From NCBI GenBank assembly GCA_025765615.1, contig JAIVFJ010000005.1, positions 310,001 through 374,000 of the forward strand: 64,000 bases of DNA. The letters run 5' to 3'. The notes under the pieces were generated by a model, which did not search any database, was not told the origin of the DNA, and saw only the letters and a list, made by a program, of their open reading frames with translations. This DNA is from Zopfochytrium polystomum (taxonomy: Eukaryota; Chytridiomycota; Chytridiomycetes; Chytridiales; Chytridiaceae). Positions 40,641-50,725 of the stretch are shown piece by piece (within the stretch, counting starts at the first letter, position 1; each line of letters opens with the position of its first letter). Made by a program: the position numbers and the translations under genes.

Positions 40641-41327
40641 TTGTCTGACTATCAGATAGTCTTTCTACCTCCCTGTCAGTCAATGGGCTGTCTGCCTCCC
40701 TGTCTGTCTCTCGACCTCTTTACTCTGTCTCTCTCTCTGGGACTGACAGTCAACAGGCTGTCTGCCTCTTTGTCTGTCTATCCATCTCTTCGCTCTGTTG
40801 CTCTCTCTCTCTCTGTCTCTCTGTCCCTTGCTCTCTCTCCCTGTCTCTCTCTCTCTCTCTCTTGCATTTTGATCAGGCTGTAAAACTAAAAAAGTGTCAG
40901 GAACATGGCAGGACAAGGCAAGGCATGGCAGACAAGGAACTGAGAGGAGTGATGATTGTATTGGAAACAATAATTCACTTGAGGGATGGGACAGGTCCCC
41001 CCATCCCCCTTTTATACCTTTTGAGAGTCTTCCTTGTCAAGACTCAAAGAAAGTTCCAGAAAGAGCAATTAGTAATACAATGATACCAATGATACCAATG
41101 ACAACAAGACAAGCCAGGAAAGCAAAGACGGTTCCAGAAGGTTCCACAAGGTTCCATGAAGGAATGTTCTAGAAGGTTCCAGAGGTTTCCAGAGGGTGAT
41201 TCATAACAAAAAGGGAGGAAATCAACAGGCTGTCTGTCTGTAAGAGCGGCAGTCAACAGGTTGTCTGTCTATCTCCCTGTCTCTGGGAGTGGCAGTCAAC
41301 GGGCTGTGTGTCTCGCAGGTCTATCTC
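40641..41327. repeat. CT-rich minisatellite and flank
   Basis: Imperfect repeats of a gtcaaCaggctgtctgcctc-like unit with long (ct)n tracts at 40,720-40,860, then further copies at 41,225-41,305. Related units also occur at 48,650-48,700. No gene. Confidence 0.6.
41049..41179. promoter_or_regulatory. Cluster of three heat-shock-element-like motifs
   Basis: Perfect three-unit inverted pentamers: GAAagTTCcaGAA at 41,049-41,061, TTCcaGAAggTTC at 41,132-41,144 and TTCtaGAAggTTC at 41,167-41,179. HSF trimers bind nGAAn arrays of this form. No downstream gene is evident; the copia LTR (minus strand) begins 150 bp to the right. Function is inference. Confidence 0.4.
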
Positions 41328-42425
41328 TGATGAAATCCCACCCAGGACTGGAGGGACTTGGTGTGTGTGGGGATGAAGAGAGAAAGAGAGAGAGAGAGAG
41401 CAGTGATGATGGAAAATGGAGAGGAGTGAGAGGATGGAGAGAGGAGAGAGGAGTGAGTGGGCAGAGATGGAAGAGAGAGCAAATGGAGGAAGAGAGATTG
41501 GCTTGTTTTGCACTGGATTCTGTCAAAGCAGCAAGGAGGGGGTTGGATTCCTTTTTTTGTGATCTCTGTGAGGGGTTCCTGCTTTTATACTCCTGCAGGT
41601 TGGAGCCATCAGAAAACAGAGGGAGCAGTGGGCTGCACAGAGCAGGCCACAGAAATGAGATAAAACAGGCTGAGCACCAATCCCCAGCCTGGGCTAAGTA
41701 CCCATTCAGGGCTGAGCACCACCCAGGGCTGAGTACCAGCCTGGGCTGTGCACCACCCAGGGCTAAGTACCAGCCAGGGCTGAGTACCACCTTGGGCTGA
41801 GCACTTTGTCTGGGCTGAGTACCACCAGGAACCAATTTACAGCTTGTTTGAGAAACAGTTGCTTGTAAATTGGTTTGGTTGTTTCCAAATCAGGAAGCTT
41901 GTTTGGGAAACAAGCTGCTTTTTTCCTTGTTTTTAGAAATCCAATGATTGGTGCAATCTCTGGTGAGCCCAGTTTTTATCTCACTTTTAGAAATGCAGTG
42001 ATTGGTGCAATCCCTGATTCCAAAATGCCTGTTGCATTGCTCAGATTGCACAGCACAGCAGGAAAGCTGGAATTCCAGATCAGGAAGCGGAATTCCGGTG
42101 CAGAGGGCGGAATTCCGGAGCCTGGGGCAGTTGTACACTGCTTCTGCATGCTTGCTGTGCTGTGTTACATGTGCAGAGTGCGTAGTTTGAGCGTTTTTGT
42201 GCATGTTCTAATTGCATTGTTCCTACCGGTAGGATGAACAAAGCTAGAACAACAGCCGCCTTTGCCTATCTCTTTTTATTGAGAACAGATTAGCCCTTCC
42301 AAGCTCCCCATTCAAGTATTGAATCTACTGAGCCCTTCAAACACCCCATCCAATGTGATTGGATGGAGTTCTCAAAGGGATCATCAGTAACGGGCAAAGT
42401 GTACCCTGTGGGTCGAATCTCAACA
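41328..42425 (-). repeat. Solo LTR, family B, reverse orientation
   Basis: 1,098 bp, same ends as the LTRs of copia element 2 (TGTTGAG...TTTCATCA read on the minus strand). It has three GGAATTCC units and about eight AGCCC units. It sits inside the endonuclease coding region of a non-LTR ORF2: the frame reads LTIQETG then stops matching at the LTR edge. No 5-bp duplication is seen (ctctg against gagat), which suggests later rearrangement. Confidence 0.88.
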
Positions 42426-42600
42426 CAGAGCAGCCAGTTTCTTGAATGGTAAGGATGGTGGTTTTGGTGTGATTGAGCCAGTGGAAGATAGATGCAGCCT
42501 TGGTGGGGAAGGCACGACAGATGTTCCAAGTCGCAAAGCGAGGGAGGGGTGGTGGTGTTGGGGGTGGTGTGCTAGACACAGGGCTAGTTGACATAGTTGA
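42426..42600 (-). pseudogene. Non-LTR ORF2 N-terminus (endonuclease), interrupted by an LTR
   Basis: Minus-strand frame: a Pro-rich leader, then RFATWNICRAF and TILTIQETG, the first two blocks of the L1-type apurinic endonuclease (the Asn in WNI and the Glu in QET are catalytic-site residues). The frame is cut at 42,425 by the solo LTR and the rest of ORF2 is not found. ORF1 lies just upstream on the same strand. Confidence 0.72.
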
Positions 42601-44576
42601 CTAAGGGGTGCAGGAAGTCCTGCTAATAATGTCTCTGTTTTTTTTTTTTTTTTTTTTTTTTTTTGAAATAAGAGTGATTTCCGCAGCAAAGGGGCTTTCA
42701 CAAAAGAATGAATAAGAATATTGGTCAAGTTGAGGCAGTGTTCCTGGCAGTGCTGCAGGGATTGGCTCAAGTTGGGTAAGCTGAGTGGTGAGTTTTTGGA
42801 TGTCAGAGCGTACTGAGGTCTGATGCTCTTTCAGCTCTGTGCGCAAGGAGGTCTGTTGTGCGTGAAGCTGTTGCTGGATGTTTTCAAGGACCTTCAAAAT
42901 TGACTGCAGCTCTGGAGGAGGGACAGAAGGGGGGGCAGGAGGGACAGGTGGGGGAGTTGAGGTGTCAGGAGGGGCCTGAGCTGTCTGGCTGTTGTCTTTG
43001 GAATCCTGAAGTGGCTTGGTTAAGGAGTGAGCCAGAGGGGCGGCCAGTTTTGCAATTTTTTTTTTTTATTTTTTTTTTTTATTGTTCCAGCCCCAGAGGG
43101 GCTGGCGGGAACAGAAAGAGCCATCAACGGTGAACCGTAATGGACTACGTCCAGGTATCACCTCAGCAAACCCACCCCATGCGCTACGGACTTACAGGGT
43201 CGTCAGGCATCTCCACCGCACATAAAGCCACAATGATCAAAGGAGAAGGGGAAAACACAGAATCAAGAAAGTAGAGAAGTGAGTCTGAAGGAGGTCAGTG
43301 TAAGAGAGGGGAGCAGCTGTGAAAAGTCGGAGGGTTGGGATAAGTCAGATTAGGCAACAGCCCATGTCAAGATTGAGAAGGGCAACAGTGGCTCAGTGAA
43401 CGTCAGGAGGCACAGCAGGAGATGGGTGACGAGTGGCTCTTGCTTGTTGGCGTGAGGGGAGTTGTATTGTGTGGTGAAGCCAGATAATGCCTGCAACAAG
43501 TTTTATGCGGCTGAGGAAGTGGTCAATCCATCTGGAAGAAGCCTTGGTGTGCAAAAGCCAGATGCCTGGGCAAGTGTCAGTGGAGTGCCGGCAACTACAC
43601 GTGGTGCAGTGAGGTTGAGAGGGTTGTGAAGAGCTGTTACGAGTTCTGTGGGATGATGGAGTGGGAGGGAGGGAAGAGTTGATGTTTGGAGAAGACAGTG
43701 GGTGAGAGGCTGCGGAACGAGGGTGAGAGACCTGGGAATTTGGTGGAGGGGATCTGCAGGGCTTGGAGCGCTTGTCAGAGGGCTTGATGGACTTTGACTT
43801 CTCCCAAGAGATAGTGTTGTTGCAACAGGGGATCCAAATAAGTCGATGGGCGTCAAGAAGGAGCTGATGGAAAGCGGTGACAAGGGTTTTAAGGACAGAG
43901 GCAGCAGGGTTATCACTCGAGAATAAGGAGTCATAAAAGGATTGAGGGATGAAGCCACGAAGGAGGGAGGAAAAATTGATACAAGATTGATGATCAAAGA
44001 GAAATTCAGGGCGGGAGAGCCAGTAAATGGGATGGGCTTGGGGAGGAGAGTGACCATGAGGTGCAGGAGGAACAGAGGAGGAAAGAGTTTCAGCAAGGGT
44101 GTTGCGAATCATGGCAATGGCGTCAGCAGCTGCAGGGCATCGGCCAGTTTTGCAAGATTGAGAGGTATGGTTGGAGTTTCCACAATGGCAACAGCAGGGG
44201 AAGGGAGTGAAATCTTCCTTTTGGAGTGGGTGAAATGGGAGGGCACAGCCATTGAAGACACTGATTGGTTAGTTTTTTGCAACATCAATGCGCTGGTTGT
44301 AAAAACAAAATGGACAGACGACGAAAGGCCAGCAGTGCCCTTTGCTGAGTTGAAGAATCCAGGAATGCGAACTGACGTGCACCCAAACTCATATTGGATG
44401 GCCTCAAGGTCATAGATACTTGTGGAGCGAGGAATGTTATAAAGGACAGTTGTGCGTTGCTTTTCATCACTGATTCGCCACTGGTTTTCTGCAGAAGGTT
44501 CCAGTGGTCGAATTGTGACACCGGCACCCATAATGGTTATGAACTGAGGGGGATTGTGAGGAGGGTTCAGGGGCAT
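42601..44576 (-). pseudogene. Non-LTR ORF1 (RRM-like), split by a nested insertion
   Basis: From 44,576 down, the protein has an RRM-like region (RTTVLYNIPRSTSIYDL, VRIPGFFNSAKGTAGL) and then Ser-rich sequence to 44,156. It resumes at 43,040 with a Pro-rich stretch and a coiled coil (ILKVLENIQQQLHAQQ, TELKEHQTSVRSDIQKL). Leaving out 43,041-44,140 keeps one frame across the join (NLAKLA then APLAHSLTK). A 27-base T run (42,638-42,664), A on this strand, ends the frame as poly-Lys. An alternative frame just before the break encodes a CCHC knuckle (CCHCGNSNHTSQSC). Confidence 0.7.
43056..44140 (-). mobile_element. 5'-truncated non-LTR copy inserted in ORF1, with 15-bp target duplication
   Basis: The insert carries only the end of ORF2 (PAAADAIAMIRNTLAETL, then FDHQSCINFSSLLRGF and IPQSFYDSLF), a 3' untranslated region, and a poly(A)-like tail at 43,056-43,079 (read as T here). 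CGGCCAGTTTTGCAA is repeated at both edges (43,041-43,055 and 44,141-44,155). 5' truncation, poly(A) and a long direct repeat are the hallmarks of target-primed reverse transcription. The end of ORF2 is shared with the remnant at 17,400-17,500. Confidence 0.9.
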
Positions 44577-44685
44577 TTCAAATCAACCAGTGTGTGTCCA
44601 TAGGCCTGGACAGCGGTCTCTGCACAGCAGACAAAGGGTGTTGCAAAGAGAGACAAAACCCAGCTGACCTGGGGGCAGCGGTGAG
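44577..44685 (-). repeat. Left part of an inverted LTR family C copy
   Basis: Resembles the reverse complement of the middle of the family C LTR (tcaggggcatttcaaatcaa, cagctgacctgg). It continues at 45,522 after the inserted solo LTR. Its outer left boundary is near 44,570 but not exact. Confidence 0.6.
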
Positions 44686-45521
44686 TGTTGAGATTTGAGC
44701 CTAGGAAGCCAGCTTCCTATGTCGACAGTGGCCTCGTTGCCACGGCCGATGCAACTTACACTAAGTCGGGTAAGCCGAAAGGCTTAATCTGAATCCAATG
44801 AAAAGAGTTAGGTGAAGACAGCGGTGATCCTAGCTTTGCTTTCCTAGGCTTCGCCAGCGAGGACAATGCGATTAGAATCACACTCAATGGGTTCAGAGAA
44901 ATGTTGAACTGGGGCAGCTCACAGCAGCTCCAGGTCAGTTGACTGTTGTCTGAACCAATGCTGAACCAGGGACTGATTGATTTTGAAATGCCCCTGATGA
45001 TTTCAAATCATCTTTCCTCTGTGGGAAGACTGGTCACTGGACACAGACCTCTGGACAGACCTTGGTTGATTTGAAATGCTCCTGAAGATTTCAAATCATT
45101 TCCCCCTCTCTGTGGGGAGATAGTGCTTGCACACTGGGCTCCACACAGAGCTTGGTTGATTTGAAATGCTCTGAATATTTCAAATCAACCTCCCTCTGTG
45201 GGAAGGGGTTTACAACACCTCCCCAGAGCAAAGTCCTGTCTGAAGCAGTTTGCAACTTGTTCAGATAGGCAAAACAGGAAAACTGGTCAAACTCCCTGCA
45301 GGAGTATAAATTGGGCAGAGTTTTCTTCTTCAAAAAAGGCACTCTCACTCCAATTTGCCAGTCCCTGTCTAAAACAAGCTCTCGCTACTCACTTGCCCTT
45401 GGTCGCTTGCTACGCTCACTTCCTTGTACAAGTTCTCTCAAGCGTCAGTTCCTTGACCCTTCAACCTTCTTGCAACGCTGCCTCCACTCACGACGTTGCC
45501 TTCTACACTGCAACTTCAACA
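44686..45521 (+). repeat. Solo LTR, family C, inserted in an inverted LTR
   Basis: 836 bp, TGTTGAGATTTGAG...CTTCAACA. It is flanked by a perfect 5-bp duplication GTGAG (44,681-44,685 and 45,522-45,526). It contains a TATA-like gtataaattgg at 45,303. Its 5' start resembles that of family B, so the two families are probably related. Confidence 0.9.
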
Positions 45522-45780
45522 GTGAGCTACCCTGGTTCAACATTTCTCTGAAGCCATTGAGCGTAATGCTCTACCTCGCATGATGGGAGAGAGGGAATGC
45601 TGGGTGCTGCCACACCAGGCACCATCCCAGCAGGCCCGGCCGATTGAGGGTGATTCTAATCGCATTGTCCTCGTTGGCCGCCGTCTTCACCTTGTTGGAT
45701 TCCTTTGTGTAAGTCACATTGGTGACGGCCAAGGTCACCATCGACATAGGAAGCTGATTTCCTAGGCTCAAATCTCAACA
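45522..45780 (-). repeat. Right part of the inverted LTR family C copy
   Basis: Reads on the minus strand as the start of the family C LTR, from TGTTGAGATTTGAGCCTAGG at 45,780 inward. It shares ~40 bp of inverted sequence with the start of the solo LTR, which gives this locus the look of a terminal-inverted-repeat element. Confidence 0.75.
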
Positions 45781-45799
45781 ATTCTAACAAAAGCAATTC

Positions 45800-46400
45800 G
45801 GAATAAATTCAAATTCTTTCAAATTCATTGTAACAACGTGATACATTAGAACTACGAGAATGCGCTATACGAGAAGTATGAGAACCGCCTAGCAGATGAC
45901 CATGAATGCCACATCAAAGGAATTGGATCTGTCATTCTCACTTTTCCTGGTTTTGATGTGGTGCTCCGCAATGTGCTTCATGTCCCATCACTCAAGGAAC
46001 CACTCCTCTCTGTGTCACATGTCCTTCAGTTGAGCCCATTGCCTACACATCACCAGCAACTGCACGCAACCTATGACACTGACATTTTGGCCACATCCAC
46101 CAAGAGCAAGTACGCAACACTCTCAAGTCTGGTGCTACTTCCACCACCAACAACACGCGAGCCTTGCCTCATTTGCCATATGGCAACGATGCGCAGGCAA
46201 CACCTCATGGCCAAACCTCGCTTTGATTTTGCCCCACTGCAGATGCTGTGTACTGACCAAACTGGAAAGATTAGTGCACCTTCTCTTGACGGTTCCAACT
46301 ACTTTGAAGTTATTGTCAACTACACCACAGGCTATACTTGGGTCAACACTGTCACTCGCACAGCAGGCATCACTCAAAGGATAATTGATCGCATTGATTG
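45800..46400 (+). pseudogene. Copia element 3 fragment (protease end to integrase)
   Basis: HIKGIGSVILTFPGFDVVLRNVLHVPSL is broken by length limits here into its parts: IGSVILTFPGF, then LRNVLHVPSLKEPLLSVSHV, the stretch that follows a copia protease. Then CLICHMATMRRQHL (half of the integrase finger) and LCTDQTGKI...YTTGYTWVNTVTR, the start of the integrase core. It stops at about 46,400, where minus-strand gag sequence begins. No LTR of its own was identified. Confidence 0.72.
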
Positions 46401-46499
46401 TGGTTACAGCTCCAGAATCCATCATGTACAGAAGAGAGGCTTTGCCTGTGGGTGTGACGCGCTCACTGTTGCAGTGTTCACAAAGAAGTAGAAGCAAGA

Positions 46500-47950
46500 G
46501 GGACCGTTTATTTGAGAAGAAGAAGAATCAGAAGGCCCTCCTGTAGCAGGTTGAGGGTGAGAAAGGAACAAGAGTTGCTTGTGGTACAGCCACAGTTGCT
46601 GAGGCTGAAGCATGGTTTGGTTGAGCTGGTGTGAAGTTCTGCGCTTGGAGCCTGGCTGAGATGGCATTGGCTTGGTGCATGTGCAGGCAGTGCTCAGAAT
46701 TGTGCGTGTGTGCGTTGGTGGCCAAGTTTGGAATCTCTGCACAGAACTCGCACCCGGTGCCTTCAACTCTTCCAAGACGTTGATGGATTGAGGTAGCCTT
46801 TGGCTCCAGCCTATGGGTGACTCCTGGCTTGCAGCAGTCACAACAGTCCCTTTCCATGTGGTGAGCGTGTGCCTTGTGGGAACCACACCAGTAGCGTGGC
46901 CTATCCCCATGACGAGAAGAGTGAGGGTGGTTGTGGTTGTCATGGATGGTGCAACTCCTGTTGTCGTTGTTCCTGTAGTTGCTTCCTTGGTGATTGTTTC
47001 GTTCTGCTCCCCCAAGGTCATTGTGACCTCCTTGAATGTGGTCACTTTGGTGGCGTCTATCTTCGTGGTCGTCATGGTTGTCATGGTGGTTGTTGCAGTG
47101 GTTCCTGCAGTCTTCCTCTTCATCGCATCAAGGGCAGTCAAGACAACAGTAAGTTCATCCATGATATTCTGTAGATCGTTGAAGCAGGCGTCATTGTTTC
47201 GAAGTGCTGCCACAAATGGTCCAAAACAACTATGAGCTCAGCCGCGTGCGAGGTCTGTGCGCAGTTTGCTCGGCAGTGTGGGTACAAACTCATCAAGTCT
47301 GTTCTGGCCATGACCTTGGATGAATAGTCGCTGAAGTCGCTCAATCTCGCGCACATGAGAATTCAGATCTTGGTAACACAAGGGGCTTTGAGTGTCTGTG
47401 CGTAGCTGCAGCCCTGACCATCTGTTTTCAAAATCATCAATCGAGCTGGATGGGCAGGCATTGTTGAATGTTCGGCGAATGGCAGCCACACAGTCTCGAT
47501 AGAGGTGATTGTTGCAGCAGAGCTCAAACATGTGCGAGGTCTCTGAAAGCCTGATCAGACCGAGCTGTTTCGTTCTCCTTGAAGAAGGTGGTACGTCCGT
47601 GTCAGGTCCTGAATTCCCTTTTCACCAATGACCTTGATCTGAAGGTTGCTAATAAAGTCATTGAATTCTATCAGCGTCTTGCCGGCGAACATGCCAACAA
47701 ACAAGTTTAGGTTGGACGACATTGCGTTGCGCGTAGTGATGATTCTGTTGCAGGGAAAATCAGTTGCTGGAAAAATTTGGAGGAGTTGCTTGACAGTCCA
47801 GCAGTGACAAATAGTGACTCTAGGAGTTGTTTGATGCTCTACTTGAGGGAGAAATGGTCCAGAATAGAAGATGTGTGTTGCACACAATGCTTGTTGCAAG
47901 CTGATTGATGGACCGAAAATTCTGAAATCGGAATAGCAGGTTGGCACTGT
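46500..47950 (-). pseudogene. Retrotransposon gag remnant with zinc knuckle
   Basis: Minus-strand frames in order: LFVGMFAGKTLIEFNDFIS and LTRTYHLLQGE; SHMFELCCNNHLYRDCVAAI and IDDFENRWSGLQLR; DLQNIMDELTVVLTALDAM; then an Asn/His/Thr-rich low-complexity stretch and a Cys/His motif (YWCGSHKAHAHHMERDC). The helical body with a C-terminal knuckle fits a retrotransposon Gag. Stops and frame changes at about 47,555 and 47,238 inactivate it. Its relation to copia element 3, on the opposite strand, is unclear. Confidence 0.6.
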
Positions 47951-49331
47951 TGGACAGCGACTGTGTGCCGAATTTCAGGTTGAGGATCAAAGTTTTGGTG
48001 GTGTTTTCCTTCGGAGAGTGTAGAAGAGTGGAATAGAGAACTTAGAGCAATTTGGTGTCCAGCAGGGGTGACTTGTCACACAAGAAAGGACAAAATGGTG
48101 GTTGGAGGTAGTGGTAGTTTGACTTTTTGGACCCCCTGTTGGCCCAGCACATGCGCAGACAGTGCTCAGACTTGTTTGTGTAAACAGTCTACTCTGAGTG
48201 AGTGAGTGGAAGGAGTGAATGAAGTGGAGATGTGTGTTTGTGGGTGGTCCTTCTCCCCAACTTGGAGAGAAAGAGAAAAAAAGCTCTGTTATGAATTATT
48301 GATACATGATGATGATATGCACACTGTAATAGTTGCTAGGCAAGTGTGACTGGCACAGGGTAAAAACCTCTCCTATATTATCTGCTTGAGCAGAGGAGGA
48401 GGAAAACTGTTGACACCAGGTTTCTGTTCCACTTAATACTTGGAGTATTTGTCATCAGCGCAAGCCAGCGCCCAGGTCTGCATTGGTGGTGGCTCACTCT
48501 CCCATGGGCATTGGCGGTGGCTCACTCTCCCATGGGCATTGTGAGAACAATAACTGACAGTCACAATAGGTTCAGGTCCGTCTTGTGCCTCTTGCTGCTA
48601 ACCAGTCAGTTCTTCCTAACATACTTCAGAGCCAGTGCCCTGTCTGTTGCAGTCAACAGGCTGTCAGTCTTCTTGTCACAGTCAATGGGATGCTGCATGA
48701 GCAGCCAAAGTCTGTGAGGGCAGCACTCAGTCTGTCTGAGGTTCCAGGTTTGCCAGTGTGGCTGTGCTGCAAGACTGCAACTTCTCTCTCTTTCTGTCCT
48801 TCTTTGTCTGTCAGTGTGTCAGTGGCTCAGGGCTTACACCCCAAGCTTTGTTGGTCACTCTCCACGTGGCCTGTCATGCAATGTTCATTGTGGCATGCTC
48901 AATCCAGTGGCAGATTGCCTGTGTGTGGGACTACCAATATCCATTGAAGGCTTTGTCTTTAATCATTTTTTCTCTTCTTCTTTTTTTTTTTTTTTTTGGG
49001 AAGGATTGCAGACAAGTTGACAGGCATTCCCCACTTGATTATTGTAATGTTTTCTCCTGTTTCTCTTTAGTTTTTTTTTTTTTTTTGGCTTATTTACTGG
49101 TTGGTCGTTCACCCCTCGTCTCTCACAGTAACAAAGTAATTTTGTTCGTTTCATTGGAGAGCATTGAACAACTTTTAGGGTTTTTTTGGCGACACATTAA
49201 CTGTTTTGAGAAAATGACGGACTTGTCAGTGGAGGTGGCTGGGCAGATGGCGTCGGGGAAAAGGTGGTTCAAACCTCGCGAGGAAAGTTTGAGCAACAAA
49301 ATCCAAATTGGGACGGCGCGCAATAAACGCG
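47951..49331. other. Repeat-rich intergenic sequence
   Basis: Holds a perfect-but-one tandem pair of a 28-bp unit (48,482-48,509 and 48,510-48,537), minisatellite-like ctgtctgttgcagtcaacagg units near 48,640-48,700, and poly(T) tracts near 48,980 and 49,070. No gene until the phosphoesterase. Confidence 0.5.
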
Positions 49332-50371
49332 ATGAAATTTTCCTTGGTGGTGGCTCTTTGTGTCCTCGTACTCGACTCACTTGCAGCAGCCCAAATACAT
49401 GGGCCCCACCAAGAGGAAGATCGTGCGGTAGTTGAGAGACGAGGAGGGCCAACAGTCTCCTCTTCTACGGTAAGCTTTTCGAAGGCGCCCTGAAAACACC
49501 AAATGAAAAAAATATCCGAAGCCTTCCGGAGCATCAAAAGGAACGCTGCCACCCAACAGCCTTCTATCAAGCACAGCTACAACAAAAAGAGTCAGCGTCT
49601 CCTCAGCATCAACTGCGTCGACTACCCCAACCGCTGCTCAAACTGCCTGCAAACCATTCACGAATGTGATGACAATTATGCTAAACGCCGCCGACGCGAA
49701 CGACGTGATGAGTGAGTTTTACTTTGGCAAGATTCTTCCAACCACGGGCTACGTTCTGCGAAAAATGGTTCGCCCTGGTTCCGGCACGGCGAGCGGCTGG
49801 TCAAATCTGGTCGCTGCAATCACGTCCAGCAGCCCAGACTCTGCAGACATCAGGAGCATGGAGCCGAGCCTGACGGGGAAGGTTCCGTCGATTGCAAAGG
49901 TGCCGAAGGCAAAGATTGATCTTGCCCTTACGACCTCTCGTTAACTTTACCCAGCCAAGCATAATCAACTCGTTCGAGTCGTCTCGTATTTCGTGGAAAG
50001 TGTACATGGAGGCCTACCCACCGAAACCTGCTTCCTGCATGACTAGTGTTACCTACGTGGACAATTCGACGAACCTAACGTACAGCGCGCAAGACAATCC
50101 GTTCATTGCCCTCCAGTACGTTCGAACGAACCAAACCTTATGCTCCAAAATTGTGGCTCTCAGCCAGTTGAAAATTGATATCGATAAGAACGTTGTGCCG
50201 AGTTTCGCGTACGTGGTTCCGGGACATGTTGTTGGAGGAAGATCGATGACTATTGTCGAGGTAGCTGCCTGGGTGAAACGCTTCTTGGAGCCAAAGCTTG
50301 AAAGTCCTGCATTTGCGAAGGTGCAGTCTGGGACTTCAATCGTCAGAACGACCGCTGACTTCAGAATTTAG
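49332..50371 (+). CDS. Secreted phosphoesterase-family protein (acid phosphatase/phospholipase C-like)
   Basis: Exons 49332-49469, 49522-49899 and 49955-50371 join in phase to about 310 residues. The N-terminus is a signal peptide (MKFSLVVALCVLVLDSLAAAQ). A Ser/Thr-rich linker leads to TNVMTIMLNAADAND, the first strand of the phosphoesterase (PF04185) fold, then GKILPTTGYVLRKM and GWSNLVAAITSSSPDS. Later blocks: INSFESSRISWKVYMEAYPP, DNPFIALQYV, and IVALSQLKIDID with PSFAYVVPGH. In active members the first strand ends in Glu-Asn, the catalytic metal-binding pair; here it reads Asn-Ala, so activity is doubtful. At ~310 residues it is somewhat short for the family. A poly(A) run lies downstream at 50,467. 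Confidence 0.75.
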
Positions 50372-50725
50372 ACGCTATTTTTCATTATTTTTAGTTCAGC
50401 ACGCACTAATGGCGTCCCCTCATGTACGTGATGTTACTCGCTTCCAAAATGGGCATCTCACTCACGAAAAAAAAAAAAAAAAAAAAAAAAAGACGGAATT
50501 ATGCTGGGTAAAGGTGTCACCAAAAAGGGTGCAATTGACTACTCAAGTTACACCCTCTCTTCCTGGGTTCGCACACTTTTGACAGGGTTCGGTATTTCGC
50601 AGTCACCGAGCCTTGATGTTCCTTTCATACCTTTGTCTTGTTAAGAAAGGCAATTTTTTTTGCTTTTGCAACTGACAGGCACAATACAAAAACACACGCA
50701 AAGATACAATAGCGAACGGAAAATT
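50372..50725. other. 3' intergenic between convergent genes
   Basis: Between the convergent phosphoesterase and CENP-C genes. Contains a 25-base A run (50,467-50,491). Nothing else seen. Confidence 0.5.

Noticed and set aside
44686..45780. A DNA transposon with ~40-bp terminal inverted repeats
   Set aside because: The inverted ends are explained by two opposite LTRs of the same family, one inserted in the other with a GTGAG duplication.
46813..47235. 140-codon plus-strand frame rich in Val and hydrophobic residues
   Set aside because: It is the antisense of Thr/Asn/His-rich low-complexity gag sequence on the minus strand.
48749..49435. 225-codon plus-strand frame before the phosphoesterase
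   Set aside because: It runs through poly(T) and minisatellite sequence and has poly-Phe runs; no motif is present.
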